Assembly: GCA_030765525.1 (NCBI GenBank)
Contig: JAVCCK010000020.1
Coordinates: 62,001-126,000 of the forward strand
DNA length: 64,000 nucleotides
Direction of reading: 5' to 3'
Source of the DNA: Candidatus Lernaella stagnicola
GTDB taxonomy: Bacteria > Lernaellota > Lernaellaia > Lernaellales > Lernaellaceae
Position numbers and translations under genes: made by a program. Positions 1 through 8,921 of this stretch are shown one piece after another; position 1 is the first letter of the stretch; each line of letters starts with the position of its first letter. The notes below the pieces were generated by a model. It did no database searches. It worked only from the letters and a program-made list of their open reading frames with translations, and had not been told where the DNA came from.

Positions 1-2
1 TC

Positions 3-347
3 GGCGGTATGCCGCTGTCCTGCGCCGTGTCGCGCGAAGCCTTGCGGGTGCTGATCGAGGAAGACCTCACCGAAAAGGCGCGCCTCCAGGGCGAGAAACT
101 GCGGCGCGGGTTGGAATCGATTCGCTGCCCGCAGATCAAGGAAGTTCGCGGCAAGGGCCTATTGCTCGCCCTCGAACTGGAGCCCGGCAAGTGGACCGCG
201 CGGCAAGTTTGCGAAGCGTTGCAGGAAGAGGGCATCCTGTGCAAGGAAACTCACGAAACGACCATCCGCTTTGCTCCGCCTTTGATCATTGAAGACGCCG
301 AAATCGACATGATCATCAAGGCGACGAAAAAAGTGCTGGAAACCTAG
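3..347 (+). CDS. rocD: Ornithine--oxo-acid aminotransferase, C-terminal part
   Basis: Only the last 114 or so residues lie in the window; the gene starts to the left. The reading frame is already open at base 3 (Gly-Gly-Met-Pro-Leu-Ser-Cys-Ala). The GG-x-PL-x-CAVSREAL stretch, the internal VRGKGLLLALEL segment and the terminal TTIRFAPPLII run are typical of the small C-terminal domain of class III PLP aminotransferases. The closest fit is ornithine delta-aminotransferase, which makes glutamate semialdehyde/P5C. Acetylornithine aminotransferase is the main alternative. The PLP lysine lies outside the window. An ornithine route would feed the same P5C intermediate used by the dehydrogenase at 16236-17792, but that link is inference. 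Confidence 0.75.
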   Translation, partial: GGMPLSCAVSREALRVLIEEDLTEKARLQGEKLRRGLESIRCPQIKEVRGKGLLLALELEPGKWTARQVCEALQEEGILCKETHETTIRFAPPLIIEDAEIDMIIKATKKVLET

Positions 348-372
348 CACACACGGCTAGGTGAGAACCTGC

Positions 373-400
373 TTGCGTCGATAAATAACCGTCTTAGAAT
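373..400 (+). promoter_or_regulatory. Candidate sigma70-type promoter for eno
   Basis: TTGCGT at 373-378 and TAGAAT at 395-400 are separated by 16 bases and lie about 57 bases before the enolase start. It is a reasonable match by eye only. Confidence 0.3.
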
Positions 401-402
401 AG

Positions 403-1740
<1,338 letters not shown>

Positions 1741-1755
1741 ATTCTAGGAACGGCT

Positions 1756-1797
1756 ACCAAGCCGGCCGGCGAGTCGTCAGTCGGCTTGGTTTTTTTG
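1756..1797 (+). terminator. Rho-independent terminator after eno
   Basis: ACCAAGCCG (1756-1764) pairs perfectly with CGGCTTGGT (1782-1790), and seven T residues follow. It lies 15 bases after the enolase stop. Confidence 0.85.
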
Positions 1798-1808
1798 CGT
1801 TTGGCCCT

Positions 1809-1837
1809 TTGACAAAAAGGCGTTTTTCATAGTACCT
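1809..1837 (+). promoter_or_regulatory. Candidate promoter for the first Asp-rich lipoprotein
   Basis: A consensus TTGACA lies at 1809-1814. The matching -10 is weak (around CATAGTACC, 1828-1836). A similar CTTTGACA element precedes the next transcript at 2745. Confidence 0.25.
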
Positions 1838-1893
1838 GAAAATGATTGATTTTTGGTCTCATGTAAATCACCCTGACCGAGTGGAGGGAAAAA

Positions 1894-2658
1894 ATGAAGA
1901 AACTATGGTTCGTACTGATTGTGATTTTGGCTTTTGGTTTGTGTACTTTTGCAGCTTGCGATGAAGGCGGCGGCGGTGGCGGCGGCGACGACGATACCAC
2001 GCTGCCCACGGACGATGATACGGCCGGCGACGACGACTCCGGCGACGATGACGCGGTCGACGATGACGACGATACCGGCGGCGACGATGACGACAACGAC
2101 ACCGGCGGCGACGACGATACCGGCGGCGACGACGATACCGGCGGCGACGATGACACCGGCGGCGACGACGACACCGGCGGCGACGACGACACCACGGCCT
2201 GGGATGGCACCTGCGTCGAAGTGGCCGATGCCATGATCAACATTTGCGAAACGACCTTGCTGGACGGCGACGGCGTGCAGCAGAATCAAAGTGGTCTCAC
2301 CACGTGGTGTGGCCTCAGCGAAGGCTTGTACGGCAAGACCGATTCAGTTTTCTGGAATTGCATGGGCGAGTGCGCCATCAACCAGGGGTGTAACGCCGGT
2401 TGCTTCGACGCCTGCCTCGCTCCGGGAGATCCCGGCGGCACGGGTTGCGCCCATACCTCGCACGACATCTACAACTGCGAAATCATTTTCCTGTTCAACG
2501 GTACTCGCTATTGGATTCCGGAACTCGACATGCACAACGTATGCGACACCTTCAGAGATCCGTGGAGTTGCTACCAGACATGCGTGGACAGCGAGTGCGA
2601 CGGCAGCGCGAGTCAGGGCGAAGATTGGATTACCTGCATCACGGCCAACTGCTCCTAG
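1894..2658 (+). CDS. Asp-rich lipoprotein with C-terminal cysteine-rich domain
   Basis: A secreted, probably lipid-anchored protein of unknown function, 254 residues. A signal peptide ends in a TFAAC lipobox with the lipidated Cys at residue 22. Next come a Gly7 stretch and about 75 residues of Asp/Gly/Thr linker, including tandem TGGDDD units. The rest is a cysteine-rich domain of roughly 150 residues. That domain is clearly homologous to the C-terminal domain of the protein at 3111-4220: both have SEGLYGK, VFWNCMGEC, YWIPELDM, CVDSECDG and a final Asn-Cys. A GGAGG ribosome site precedes the ATG. It has its own terminator, so it is the first and separately transcribed member of a four-gene family. 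Confidence 0.85.
   Translation: MKKLWFVLIVILAFGLCTFAACDEGGGGGGGDDDTTLPTDDDTAGDDDSGDDDAVDDDDDTGGDDDDNDTGGDDDTGGDDDTGGDDDTGGDDDTGGDDDTTAWDGTCVEVADAMINICETTLLDGDGVQQNQSGLTTWCGLSEGLYGKTDSVFWNCMGECAINQGCNAGCFDACLAPGDPGGTGCAHTSHDIYNCEIIFLFNGTRYWIPELDMHNVCDTFRDPWSCYQTCVDSECDGSASQGEDWITCITANCS
2101..2190 (+). repeat. Five tandem 18-bp units inside a coding region
   Basis: Five head-to-tail copies of an 18-base unit (ACCGGCGGCGACGACGAT with GAT/GAC wobble) encode five TGGDDD hexapeptides in frame. A sixth, longer variant unit precedes them at 2074-2100. Confidence 0.9.
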
Positions 2659-2679
2659 AATATCGACGAATTTTTACGG

Positions 2680-2707
2680 GGCCGGGCGTTACAGCCCGGC
2701 CTTTTTT
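2680..2707 (+). terminator. Rho-independent terminator
   Basis: GGCCGGGC (2680-2687), loop GTTACA, GCCCGGCC (2694-2701) and then six T residues. It lies 21 bases after the lipoprotein stop. Confidence 0.9.
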
Positions 2708-2745
2708 GTATCCAACCGCCGGGATCGTTGCGTTGGTAAAAGCCT

Positions 2746-2775
2746 TTGACACAACGGGACGCTTTGTAATATGGA
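2746..2775 (+). promoter_or_regulatory. Candidate promoter for the 2.8-5.8 kb transcript
   Basis: Consensus TTGACA at 2746-2751. Downstream, TAATAT (2767-2772, spacer 15) or TATGGA (2770-2775, spacer 18) could serve as the -10. Confidence 0.35.
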
Positions 2776-2839
2776 TATAGACGAGGCTTTTTAGTGGCCG
2801 TGTGAAGTTTTTGTATTTATGGTTTTTGGAGGTGTGAAA

Positions 2840-2995
2840 ATGAGCGCGCTTGTTTTACAGCCGAAGTTCGTTTTCACGCTCGTTCCCGCCTCGCCCCTTA
2901 TCAAACAGCTTGCATACGACAACATGGTCCGCGATCTCGAGTACCACACCGCGTCTCGCGGGGCGATGATCGTGGCGGCGGTCGGCGACCACTAA
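2840..2995 (+). CDS. Small hypothetical protein, 51 residues
   Basis: An ATG lies seven bases after a strong GGAGG (2828-2832), opening a 51-codon frame that stops at 2995. The product has no signal peptide and no cysteine (begins MSALVLQPKF, ends AAVGDH). I do not recognise a family. It sits between a promoter candidate and the lipoprotein array. It could be a true small protein, a leader peptide, or the remnant of a longer gene: the 115 bases after it contain no further gene. The good ribosome site is the main support. Confidence 0.35.
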   Translation: MSALVLQPKFVFTLVPASPLIKQLAYDNMVRDLEYHTASRGAMIVAAVGDH

Positions 2996-3110
2996 ACGTG
3001 CAGAGACAACGCGACCGGCGCGTCAACGCGGGCCGCTTGACGATTGGACGTGTTACCAACGCAGCGTGGCGATTTCACCATGGATTGCTTTCAAACGTTT
3101 GGAGGATGCC

Positions 3111-4220
3111 ATGAATCGGCGAATTTTCTGGTGTTGGCTATTGGTGGTTTTTCTATCTCTCACTTTATCAGCGGTTACTTGTGGCGACGACGATGACGAC
3201 GACGTAGTCGACGACATCGTCGCGGCCTACGGAGAGCCCGACGATTGCGACATTGTCGGCGCTGGGCTTACGGAGGTGACGGGGGCCGTCGTCAGCGAAA
3301 ATTGCCAAGCGCTTGGCCTGACGCTAGGGCTTGACGAACTACTGGTGAACCCGACCTTCAAGATCTACGAGGCGCGCGGGCAGTACGCGATTACCAACGA
3401 CAACGAGTACTTCATTCGCGGGCTCGGCCTCGGCGAAGACGACTGCTACGACAGCCTGCTACACAGCGGCGTATTTACGATTCGCGTTCAGCTCATGGAA
3501 CCCGGCGACACGGTGCAATTCGACGTGGTCACTGTTACCGCCGGGCATGCGGGCGCGTTCTGCTCCGTCGTGATCGAAGCCGATATCGATGCGCTGGGCG
3601 ACGACGACGACACGTGGACTGACGACGACACGTGGACCGATGATGATACGTGGACCGACGACGACACATGGACCGATGATGATACGTGGACCGACGACGA
3701 CACGTGGACCGACGACGACACGTGGACCGACGACGATACTTGGGTCGACGACGACGACGACACGGTATTTTCGGATAGCTGCGAGTCCATCGCCGACGGC
3801 ATGGTCAATATATGCGCCATCTCGATACTGGACGCCAATGGAGTCGTGGCTGACGAATCGGGGCTCGTCGAATGGTGCGAACTCAGCGAAGGTCTTTACG
3901 GCAAAAGCGAGTCGGTCTTTTGGAATTGCATGGGCGAATGCGTGTACGATGAGTTCTGTAACGACAACTGCTTCGACGATTGTCTCGCGCCAACCGATCC
4001 CGGCACCGGCTGCGGGCACACCGTGCACGGCATCTACGACTGCGATGTCGTGTTTCTCTTTGACTACACCAGCTACTGGATTCCGGAACTCGATATGCAA
4101 AATTCATGCGAGTTCTTTTCCGACCCGTGGGCATGTTACCAAAGCTGCGTCGACAGTGAATGCGATGGCAGCGGCCAGCAGGGCGTGGACTTGATTGACT
4201 GCTTGAACGCGAACTGCTGA
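3111..4220 (+). CDS. Asp-rich lipoprotein, full two-domain member of the family
   Basis: 369 residues, function unknown, probably exported and lipidated at Cys24 (signal peptide ending SAVTC; Thr at -1 is not ideal). The ATG at 3111 is preferred over one 45 bases upstream because GGAGG lies 6 bases before it and a signal peptide follows at once. Order of parts: an N-terminal domain of about 120 residues (shared with the next two genes, containing GQYAI and FIRGLG), an Asp/Thr/Trp linker of seven TWTDDD units plus one TWVDDD, and the cysteine-rich C-terminal domain shared with the gene at 1894. It is therefore the only member carrying both complete halves. It is first of three closely spaced genes. 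Confidence 0.85.
   Translation: MNRRIFWCWLLVVFLSLTLSAVTCGDDDDDDVVDDIVAAYGEPDDCDIVGAGLTEVTGAVVSENCQALGLTLGLDELLVNPTFKIYEARGQYAITNDNEYFIRGLGLGEDDCYDSLLHSGVFTIRVQLMEPGDTVQFDVVTVTAGHAGAFCSVVIEADIDALGDDDDTWTDDDTWTDDDTWTDDDTWTDDDTWTDDDTWTDDDTWTDDDTWVDDDDDTVFSDSCESIADGMVNICAISILDANGVVADESGLVEWCELSEGLYGKSESVFWNCMGECVYDEFCNDNCFDDCLAPTDPGTGCGHTVHGIYDCDVVFLFDYTSYWIPELDMQNSCEFFSDPWACYQSCVDSECDGSGQQGVDLIDCLNANC
3599..3752 (+). repeat. 18-bp tandem repeat tract encoding TWTDDD units
   Basis: Eight in-frame 18-base units of the form ACGTGGACCGACGACGAC, differing mainly at the third positions of Asp codons. They encode seven TWTDDD and one TWVDDD. Confidence 0.85.
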
Positions 4221-4240
4221 GTCGGCGAAAGGAAGAAACG

Positions 4241-5035
4241 ATGAAACGACACTTGATCATATGGGCCATCGTTTTGGCGACGGGCATCGCGGCGTGCCTA
4301 CCCTTCGGGAGTTGGGACGATGACGACGACGATTCCACCCCGGTCGATGAAAATAGTTGCCGCATCGACGCCGGGCCGATGGCCGAGGTGGAAGCCGAAA
4401 TCGTCGCGAACAACTGCGAAGCGCTGGGCTTGGCGATCGTGCTGGATCAACTGCGGGTCGATCCCACCTTCACCGTGTTCCAGGTTAGCGGCCAATACGC
4501 AATCAACAACAACAACTCGTTCTATCTTCGCGGAGCGGGCGTCAACAATGCGGAATGCCTCGCGCCCATCGCCCACGCGGGAGTCTTCGAGGTGTGGACA
4601 CGTTCTCTGATTTGCCAGACCAGCGTGCGGCTGCAGGTCGTGGCAAGTGCCGCGCCCGACGCGAATCCGTTTTGCGAACTCGAAATTAATACGTCTTTGC
4701 AGTGCAATCGTGACGAAAACGACACCGATGACGACACAGCCGGCACCGATGACGACACCGGTGACGACGACTTGGTGACCGATGACGACACAAATAGTGA
4801 CGACGACACTGACGAATGGCCGGCCTGCGACGACATTTACTCGTTTATGTATGACATCTGCGGGTTCGCTTTTTTCGACAATGACGACCAAGAAATTCAG
4901 TTGTCCGACGTAATCGCCATGTGCGAGTCCGACGATGAGGACTTCGGCATCGAAAGCGATATCGCTGCATGCATTATCGACAACTACGGCGATTGTGACG
5001 TGATGGCCGATTGTCTCGTGGCTTTATTCAAATGA
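4241..5035 (+). CDS. Asp-rich lipoprotein, short-tail member
   Basis: 264 residues with a signal peptide ending GIAAC (lipid Cys19). The first domain (about residues 40-155) is homologous to the N-terminal domain of the 3111 gene, sharing the GQYAI, YLRGAG and AGVFEVW segments. An Asp/Thr linker follows. The tail of about 70 residues has six cysteines and looks like a shortened form of the larger cysteine-rich domain (D-I-C-G-F pattern, then spaced Cys). GGAAG precedes the ATG, and the gene starts 20 bases after the previous stop. Function unknown; it probably sits on the outer face of the inner membrane or in the outer membrane. Confidence 0.85.
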   Translation: MKRHLIIWAIVLATGIAACLPFGSWDDDDDDSTPVDENSCRIDAGPMAEVEAEIVANNCEALGLAIVLDQLRVDPTFTVFQVSGQYAINNNNSFYLRGAGVNNAECLAPIAHAGVFEVWTRSLICQTSVRLQVVASAAPDANPFCELEINTSLQCNRDENDTDDDTAGTDDDTGDDDLVTDDDTNSDDDTDEWPACDDIYSFMYDICGFAFFDNDDQEIQLSDVIAMCESDDEDFGIESDIAACIIDNYGDCDVMADCLVALFK

Positions 5036-5064
5036 TTTTCAATATACGCCGAAAGGAAAGGACC

Positions 5065-5808
5065 ATGAAAATCACGTGGTTGCCTTTTTTGCTTTTGATT
5101 GTGATCGCCACAGCGGGCGCTATGGCGCTCGGCTTCTCTTGTGACGATGACGACGATGACGACAACAACCCCGAACCGGTGGAAGCAACCTGCGACATCT
5201 CGGCCACGGACATGACGAAGGTCGAGGCGGCTTTCGACGCCGAGGATTGCCTGAACGTGGGCGTGCAGTTCGTGTTCGACCGCCTCATGGTTGATACGAG
5301 CGGCACGATCTTCCGCTTGCAGGGCCAGTACGCCATCACCAACGAAAATGTGCTTTATTTACGCGGGCGTGGGGTCGAGCGCTTGTGCTTCGACCGCATC
5401 GAAGGCGCCGGCGTGTTCAACGTGTGGGTCGAAACGATGGCCCCGGATGACGATTTCTTTGTCGAAGTCGTCTCGGCAATGGGTACCGACGCGCTGCCCT
5501 TCTGCCGCATCAATGTGCAAGCGCAGTTCGCGCCGATCGACGACGACACTTCTTTGGACGACGACACGGCTGGCGACGACGACACCTGGTCCACCGATCT
5601 GTGCGCCGACCTGTACAACTGGTTGTATCTGGTGTGCGGCCTCTCCTTCTACGACGAGGATGAAAATCTGATTGACCTCGACGACATCATCGACGAGTGT
5701 GAAGCCGAAGACGACGTGTGGGGACCGCAATCGGATATTTTCGCCTGTTTGGCGCAAAACGACGAATGCGAGGCGGCCGCCGAATGTATTTCGGATATTC
5801 TCACGTAG
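5065..5808 (+). CDS. Asp-rich lipoprotein, second short-tail member
   Basis: 247 residues. The ATG at 5065 follows an AAAGGAAAGG ribosome site and begins a classic lipoprotein signal (LGFSC, lipid Cys26) followed at once by seven Asp. The first domain (GQYAITNENVLYLRGRG) matches the N-terminal domain of the two preceding genes. After a short DDDT linker, the tail (C-x9-VCGLSFYDED, then CEAED, ACLAQ, CEAAAEC) matches that of the 4241 gene. It starts 29 bases after the previous stop, so 3111-5808 is probably one transcript. Function unknown. Confidence 0.85.
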   Translation: MKITWLPFLLLIVIATAGAMALGFSCDDDDDDDNNPEPVEATCDISATDMTKVEAAFDAEDCLNVGVQFVFDRLMVDTSGTIFRLQGQYAITNENVLYLRGRGVERLCFDRIEGAGVFNVWVETMAPDDDFFVEVVSAMGTDALPFCRINVQAQFAPIDDDTSLDDDTAGDDDTWSTDLCADLYNWLYLVCGLSFYDEDENLIDLDDIIDECEAEDDVWGPQSDIFACLAQNDECEAAAECISDILT

Positions 5809-5892
5809 CGCGGGCCGGCGTCGTTTGCCCCTCCGCGCGGTAGATGTTAAGAATGCGGTAAGGTTTCAATCATCAAGAAGGGGTGGTACGCC

Positions 5893-7044
5893 ATGGCACT
5901 GGTCGATTTACGTCGGCAGGCGACACGGCGGTCGCCGGACCAGCTTGTCGCGCAACTCAATAGTTTCGAGTTGGATCTGAAATTTTCGGCTGGTATTTGG
6001 TGCTTTTCACCACCGGGCAATCGCTTCCACGACAAATACAAACCCGAGATCGACATCGAGCAGCGCCTGGAGATCGCCGCCGGATTGGCCGACAGCGGTT
6101 TGGTCGGGTTGGAAGCCCATTACCCGAACGAAATCAACGAAAACAACCTCGATCTCTGGAAAAAGTTCTGTGCCGATACGGGCATTCGCCTCGTAACCGT
6201 CGTACCATTACTGTTCCACGAGGCGCAGTTCGAATTCGGCTCGCTTTCCTCGCCCCTGCCCAACGCGCGACGCGCCGCCATCCAGCGCGCGGTCGAAGCC
6301 TTTCAACTCAACCGGGAACTCGATACGGATTTCGCCGTCGTGTGGGCCGGTATCGACGGTTTTGAGAATCCCTTCGGCATCGATTTCCCCGCAGCGCGGG
6401 ACCGTTTCGCCGAGGCGCTCGCCGTGGCGCTCGACGCCGTGCCGGGGTGCCGGGTGGCTTTTGAACCCAAGCCCTACGAGCCGCGCGGGCGACAGTTTTA
6501 CGGCACGACGCCGGAAGGTCTGCTGCTCGGTTTCAAAATCGAGCGCATGCTCGCCCACCAGGCGAATCACAAGTTGATGCGCGAAGGCCACTCGCTGGTG
6601 TGTCTCAACCCGGAAATCGGCCACATGCTGATGGCCTACGAGGACCTGGCGTATTCTTTCAGCCAAGTGCTGGAATACGGCCGCTTGGCCCATATTCACG
6701 TCAACAGCCAGCCGCTGGGCAACTTCGATCAGGACCTGAACGTCGGTGTCGTCAGCCCCGAGCAATTGGAGGCGGCGCTGTACGTGTTGAAAATGCACGG
6801 CTACCAAGGCTACTTCGGCATCGATATCAATCCCGAGCGGCAACCGATCGAGCAGGCGATCCGCAACTCGATCGACGCGATCCGCGCGGCTAACGACCGT
6901 ATTAATGAATACGACCACGAAGCGGTGATCTGGGCCACGATGAACCCCCACCGCGATCGAGGTTGGTTGGAGGCGTATTTGATTCGGCAGCGCGCTCCGT
7001 ATCCGGACCGCCTGCCACCGTTGCCGAATCCCCGGCGTGAATAG
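5893..7044 (+). CDS. xylA: Xylose isomerase-like TIM-barrel sugar isomerase
   Basis: Likely interconverts D-xylose and D-xylulose, since a xylulokinase follows 9 bases downstream. It is 383 residues, as in class I (actinobacterial-type) XylA. Visible motifs are EPKPYEPRG (metal Glu and catalytic Lys, near residue 190), NPEIGH (Glu-x-x-His, near 240), HIHVNSQ followed by FDQDL (near 268-279), and a final Asp in YFGIDINPE. In canonical XylA the third motif reads HIDLN; here the metal-ligand Asp is His, reminiscent of L-rhamnose isomerases. The substrate could therefore differ (rhamnose- or lyxose-type ketose). AAGAAGGGG precedes the ATG. Confidence 0.8.
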   Translation: MALVDLRRQATRRSPDQLVAQLNSFELDLKFSAGIWCFSPPGNRFHDKYKPEIDIEQRLEIAAGLADSGLVGLEAHYPNEINENNLDLWKKFCADTGIRLVTVVPLLFHEAQFEFGSLSSPLPNARRAAIQRAVEAFQLNRELDTDFAVVWAGIDGFENPFGIDFPAARDRFAEALAVALDAVPGCRVAFEPKPYEPRGRQFYGTTPEGLLLGFKIERMLAHQANHKLMREGHSLVCLNPEIGHMLMAYEDLAYSFSQVLEYGRLAHIHVNSQPLGNFDQDLNVGVVSPEQLEAALYVLKMHGYQGYFGIDINPERQPIEQAIRNSIDAIRAANDRINEYDHEAVIWATMNPHRDRGWLEAYLIRQRAPYPDRLPPLPNPRRE

Positions 7045-7053
7045 GGGGCAACC

Positions 7054-8571
7054 ATGGCCTTCCTGCTCGGTATCGACGTAGGCACGAGCGGCGCCAAAGC
7101 CTTGATCATGGACGAAAACGGCGCGGTGCAATCCGTTCATACCGAGCACTATCCGCTTTCCACGCCGGAGCCGTTGTGGTCGGAGCAGGATCCGGAGCAT
7201 TGGTGGGAAGCAACATGCGCGTGTTGTCGCGCTGTGCTTGCCCAAAGTGAAGTCGCGCCCGCAGACATCAGGGCCGTGGGTCTGACCGGCCAGATGCACG
7301 GCTTGGTCTTGCTCGACAAGAACGACGAGGTCTTAAGACCCGCCATTCTATGGAACGACCAGCGCACCGAATCCCAGTGTCGCGACATGATTGCGCGGTT
7401 CGGGGTCGACGATCTGCTCGACTTGACCGCCAATCCCGTTTTGCCGGGGTTCACCGCGCCGAAAATCCTTTGGGTGCGCGAACAGGAACCCGAGATCTAT
7501 GAGCGGATCAAACACTTTTTATTGCCTAAGGATTACCTTCGCTTCCGCTTGACCGGCGAATTCGCCACCGAGGTTTCGGACGCTTCAGGAACATCGTTGT
7601 TCGATGTGCAAGCGCGCGAATGGTCCGAAACTTTGTTCCACGCGTTGGATATCCCGCTTGCCTGGGCGCCGGTGTGCGCTGAATCCACGTTGCTGACCGG
7701 GCAAGTGAGTCGGGAGGCGGCCGCGGCGACCGGCCTGGCGCCGGGAACCGTTGTGGTGGGAGGGGCGGGAGACCAAGCGGCACAGGCCCTCGGTTCGGGT
7801 TTGTCTCAAGAAGGCTTGGTGTCGGCCACGCTTGGCACGTCCGGTGTGGTGTTCGCGCCCACGAGCGACCCGTTGATCGACAACGAAGGCCGCCTACACG
7901 CCTTCTGTCACGCCAACCCCGGCATGTGGCACGTGATGGGAGTCATGCTCTCGGCAGGAGGCAGCTTGCGCTGGTTCCGCGACGCGCTCGGCGATGAAGA
8001 GATGCGGGCGGAAGTAATCGGCGGCAAATCAGGGTACGACCGACTTGCGGAAGAAGCCGCCGGGATCGAAATAGGATCCGAGGGGCTGTATTTTTTGCCC
8101 TATTTGATCGGCGAACGCACGCCGCATCCCGACCCCCACGCTCGCGCGTGTTTTATCGGTTTGACCCTACGGCACGGCCGGGCGCACATGGCCCGCGCGG
8201 TGTTCGAAGGCGTTACTTTTGGAATGCGGGATTCCTTGGAATTGATTCGGGATTTGGGAATCGAACCGGCCCAGATTCGCGTCTCGGGCGGCGGTGCGAA
8301 ATCGGCGTTTTGGCGGCAAATGTTGGCCGACGTCTTTTCGACCGAGATCGCCCAAGTCAATGTGACCGAAGGAGCCGCTTTTGGCGCCGCTCTTTTGGCC
8401 GGTGTCGGCGCGGGCATTTACAGCGACGTTGACTCCGCTTGCGACCTGATCGTGCGCGTAGTCGATACCCTATCGCCCGACTTAGAGCGTGCCGCCCGCT
8501 ATGAGGACCACTACGAACGCTTTGGGAAACTTTATCCGGCGCTGCAATCACACTTCCGAAAACGCTACTAA
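7054..8571 (+). CDS. xylB: Xylulokinase (FGGY family)
   Basis: Phosphorylates D-xylulose to xylulose 5-phosphate for the pentose phosphate pathway. It has 505 residues and two actin-like ATPase halves: N-terminal GIDVGTSGAKA phosphate loop, the xylulokinase-typical GQMHGLVLLD, ILWNDQRT and NPVLPGFTAPK, then GGAGDQAAQALG and ATLGTSG, and in the C-terminal half VSGGGAKS and EGAAFGAALLA. It starts 9 bases after the isomerase stop with a GGGGG ribosome site, so the pair is an operon. The NPVLPGFTAPK run points to xylulose rather than glycerol, fuculose or rhamnulose. Confidence 0.93.
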   Translation: MAFLLGIDVGTSGAKALIMDENGAVQSVHTEHYPLSTPEPLWSEQDPEHWWEATCACCRAVLAQSEVAPADIRAVGLTGQMHGLVLLDKNDEVLRPAILWNDQRTESQCRDMIARFGVDDLLDLTANPVLPGFTAPKILWVREQEPEIYERIKHFLLPKDYLRFRLTGEFATEVSDASGTSLFDVQAREWSETLFHALDIPLAWAPVCAESTLLTGQVSREAAAATGLAPGTVVVGGAGDQAAQALGSGLSQEGLVSATLGTSGVVFAPTSDPLIDNEGRLHAFCHANPGMWHVMGVMLSAGGSLRWFRDALGDEEMRAEVIGGKSGYDRLAEEAAGIEIGSEGLYFLPYLIGERTPHPDPHARACFIGLTLRHGRAHMARAVFEGVTFGMRDSLELIRDLGIEPAQIRVSGGGAKSAFWRQMLADVFSTEIAQVNVTEGAAFGAALLAGVGAGIYSDVDSACDLIVRVVDTLSPDLERAARYEDHYERFGKLYPALQSHFRKRY

Positions 8572-8921
8572 CGGGAAAATAACAGAAATAGAATCATTTG
8601 CGTCGTGAAAGAACAGGGAAAACATCGAGAGGTCAATTCCCAGTTCACACGGCAAGTTAGGGCTTCTCCGCTGTAGTTATTTTGATGATCAATCGGCGCG
8701 CGAAGAGATAAGTATTACGAAATGTATTGATTTTTTCCCTAATAAAAACTAAAAAAGGACCGAGTTCCTTATATGAGGCCGTGTGCAAACTATCGGCGGT
8801 GAGATCGGAATATACCGCGAACGATGACGCATCGGATGTTTATTCGCTCCGAATTTCTTCGATAACCACAGGTAGACACGGTTTGTTATCTATTGTAATC
8901 GCTCAAGGAGTGTCGCAATGG
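8572..8921. other. AT-richer spacer before the PilZ gene
   Basis: An open frame runs through part of this stretch in the PilZ frame from 8727, but base composition and the lack of a ribosome site before 8727 argue that most of it is non-coding leader. I see no clear terminator for xylB here. Confidence 0.4.

Noticed and set aside
1827-2243. Leftward frame of SSPPVSSS repeats opposite the first lipoprotein
   Set aside because: It is the antisense reading of the Asp/Gly codon repeats; no ribosome site or domain. The same applies to similar frames at 3488-3838 and 27761-28231.
2074-3752. CRISPR-like array from the regular repeats
   Set aside because: The repeats are contiguous 18-base coding units with no unique spacers, and are in frame within lipoprotein genes.
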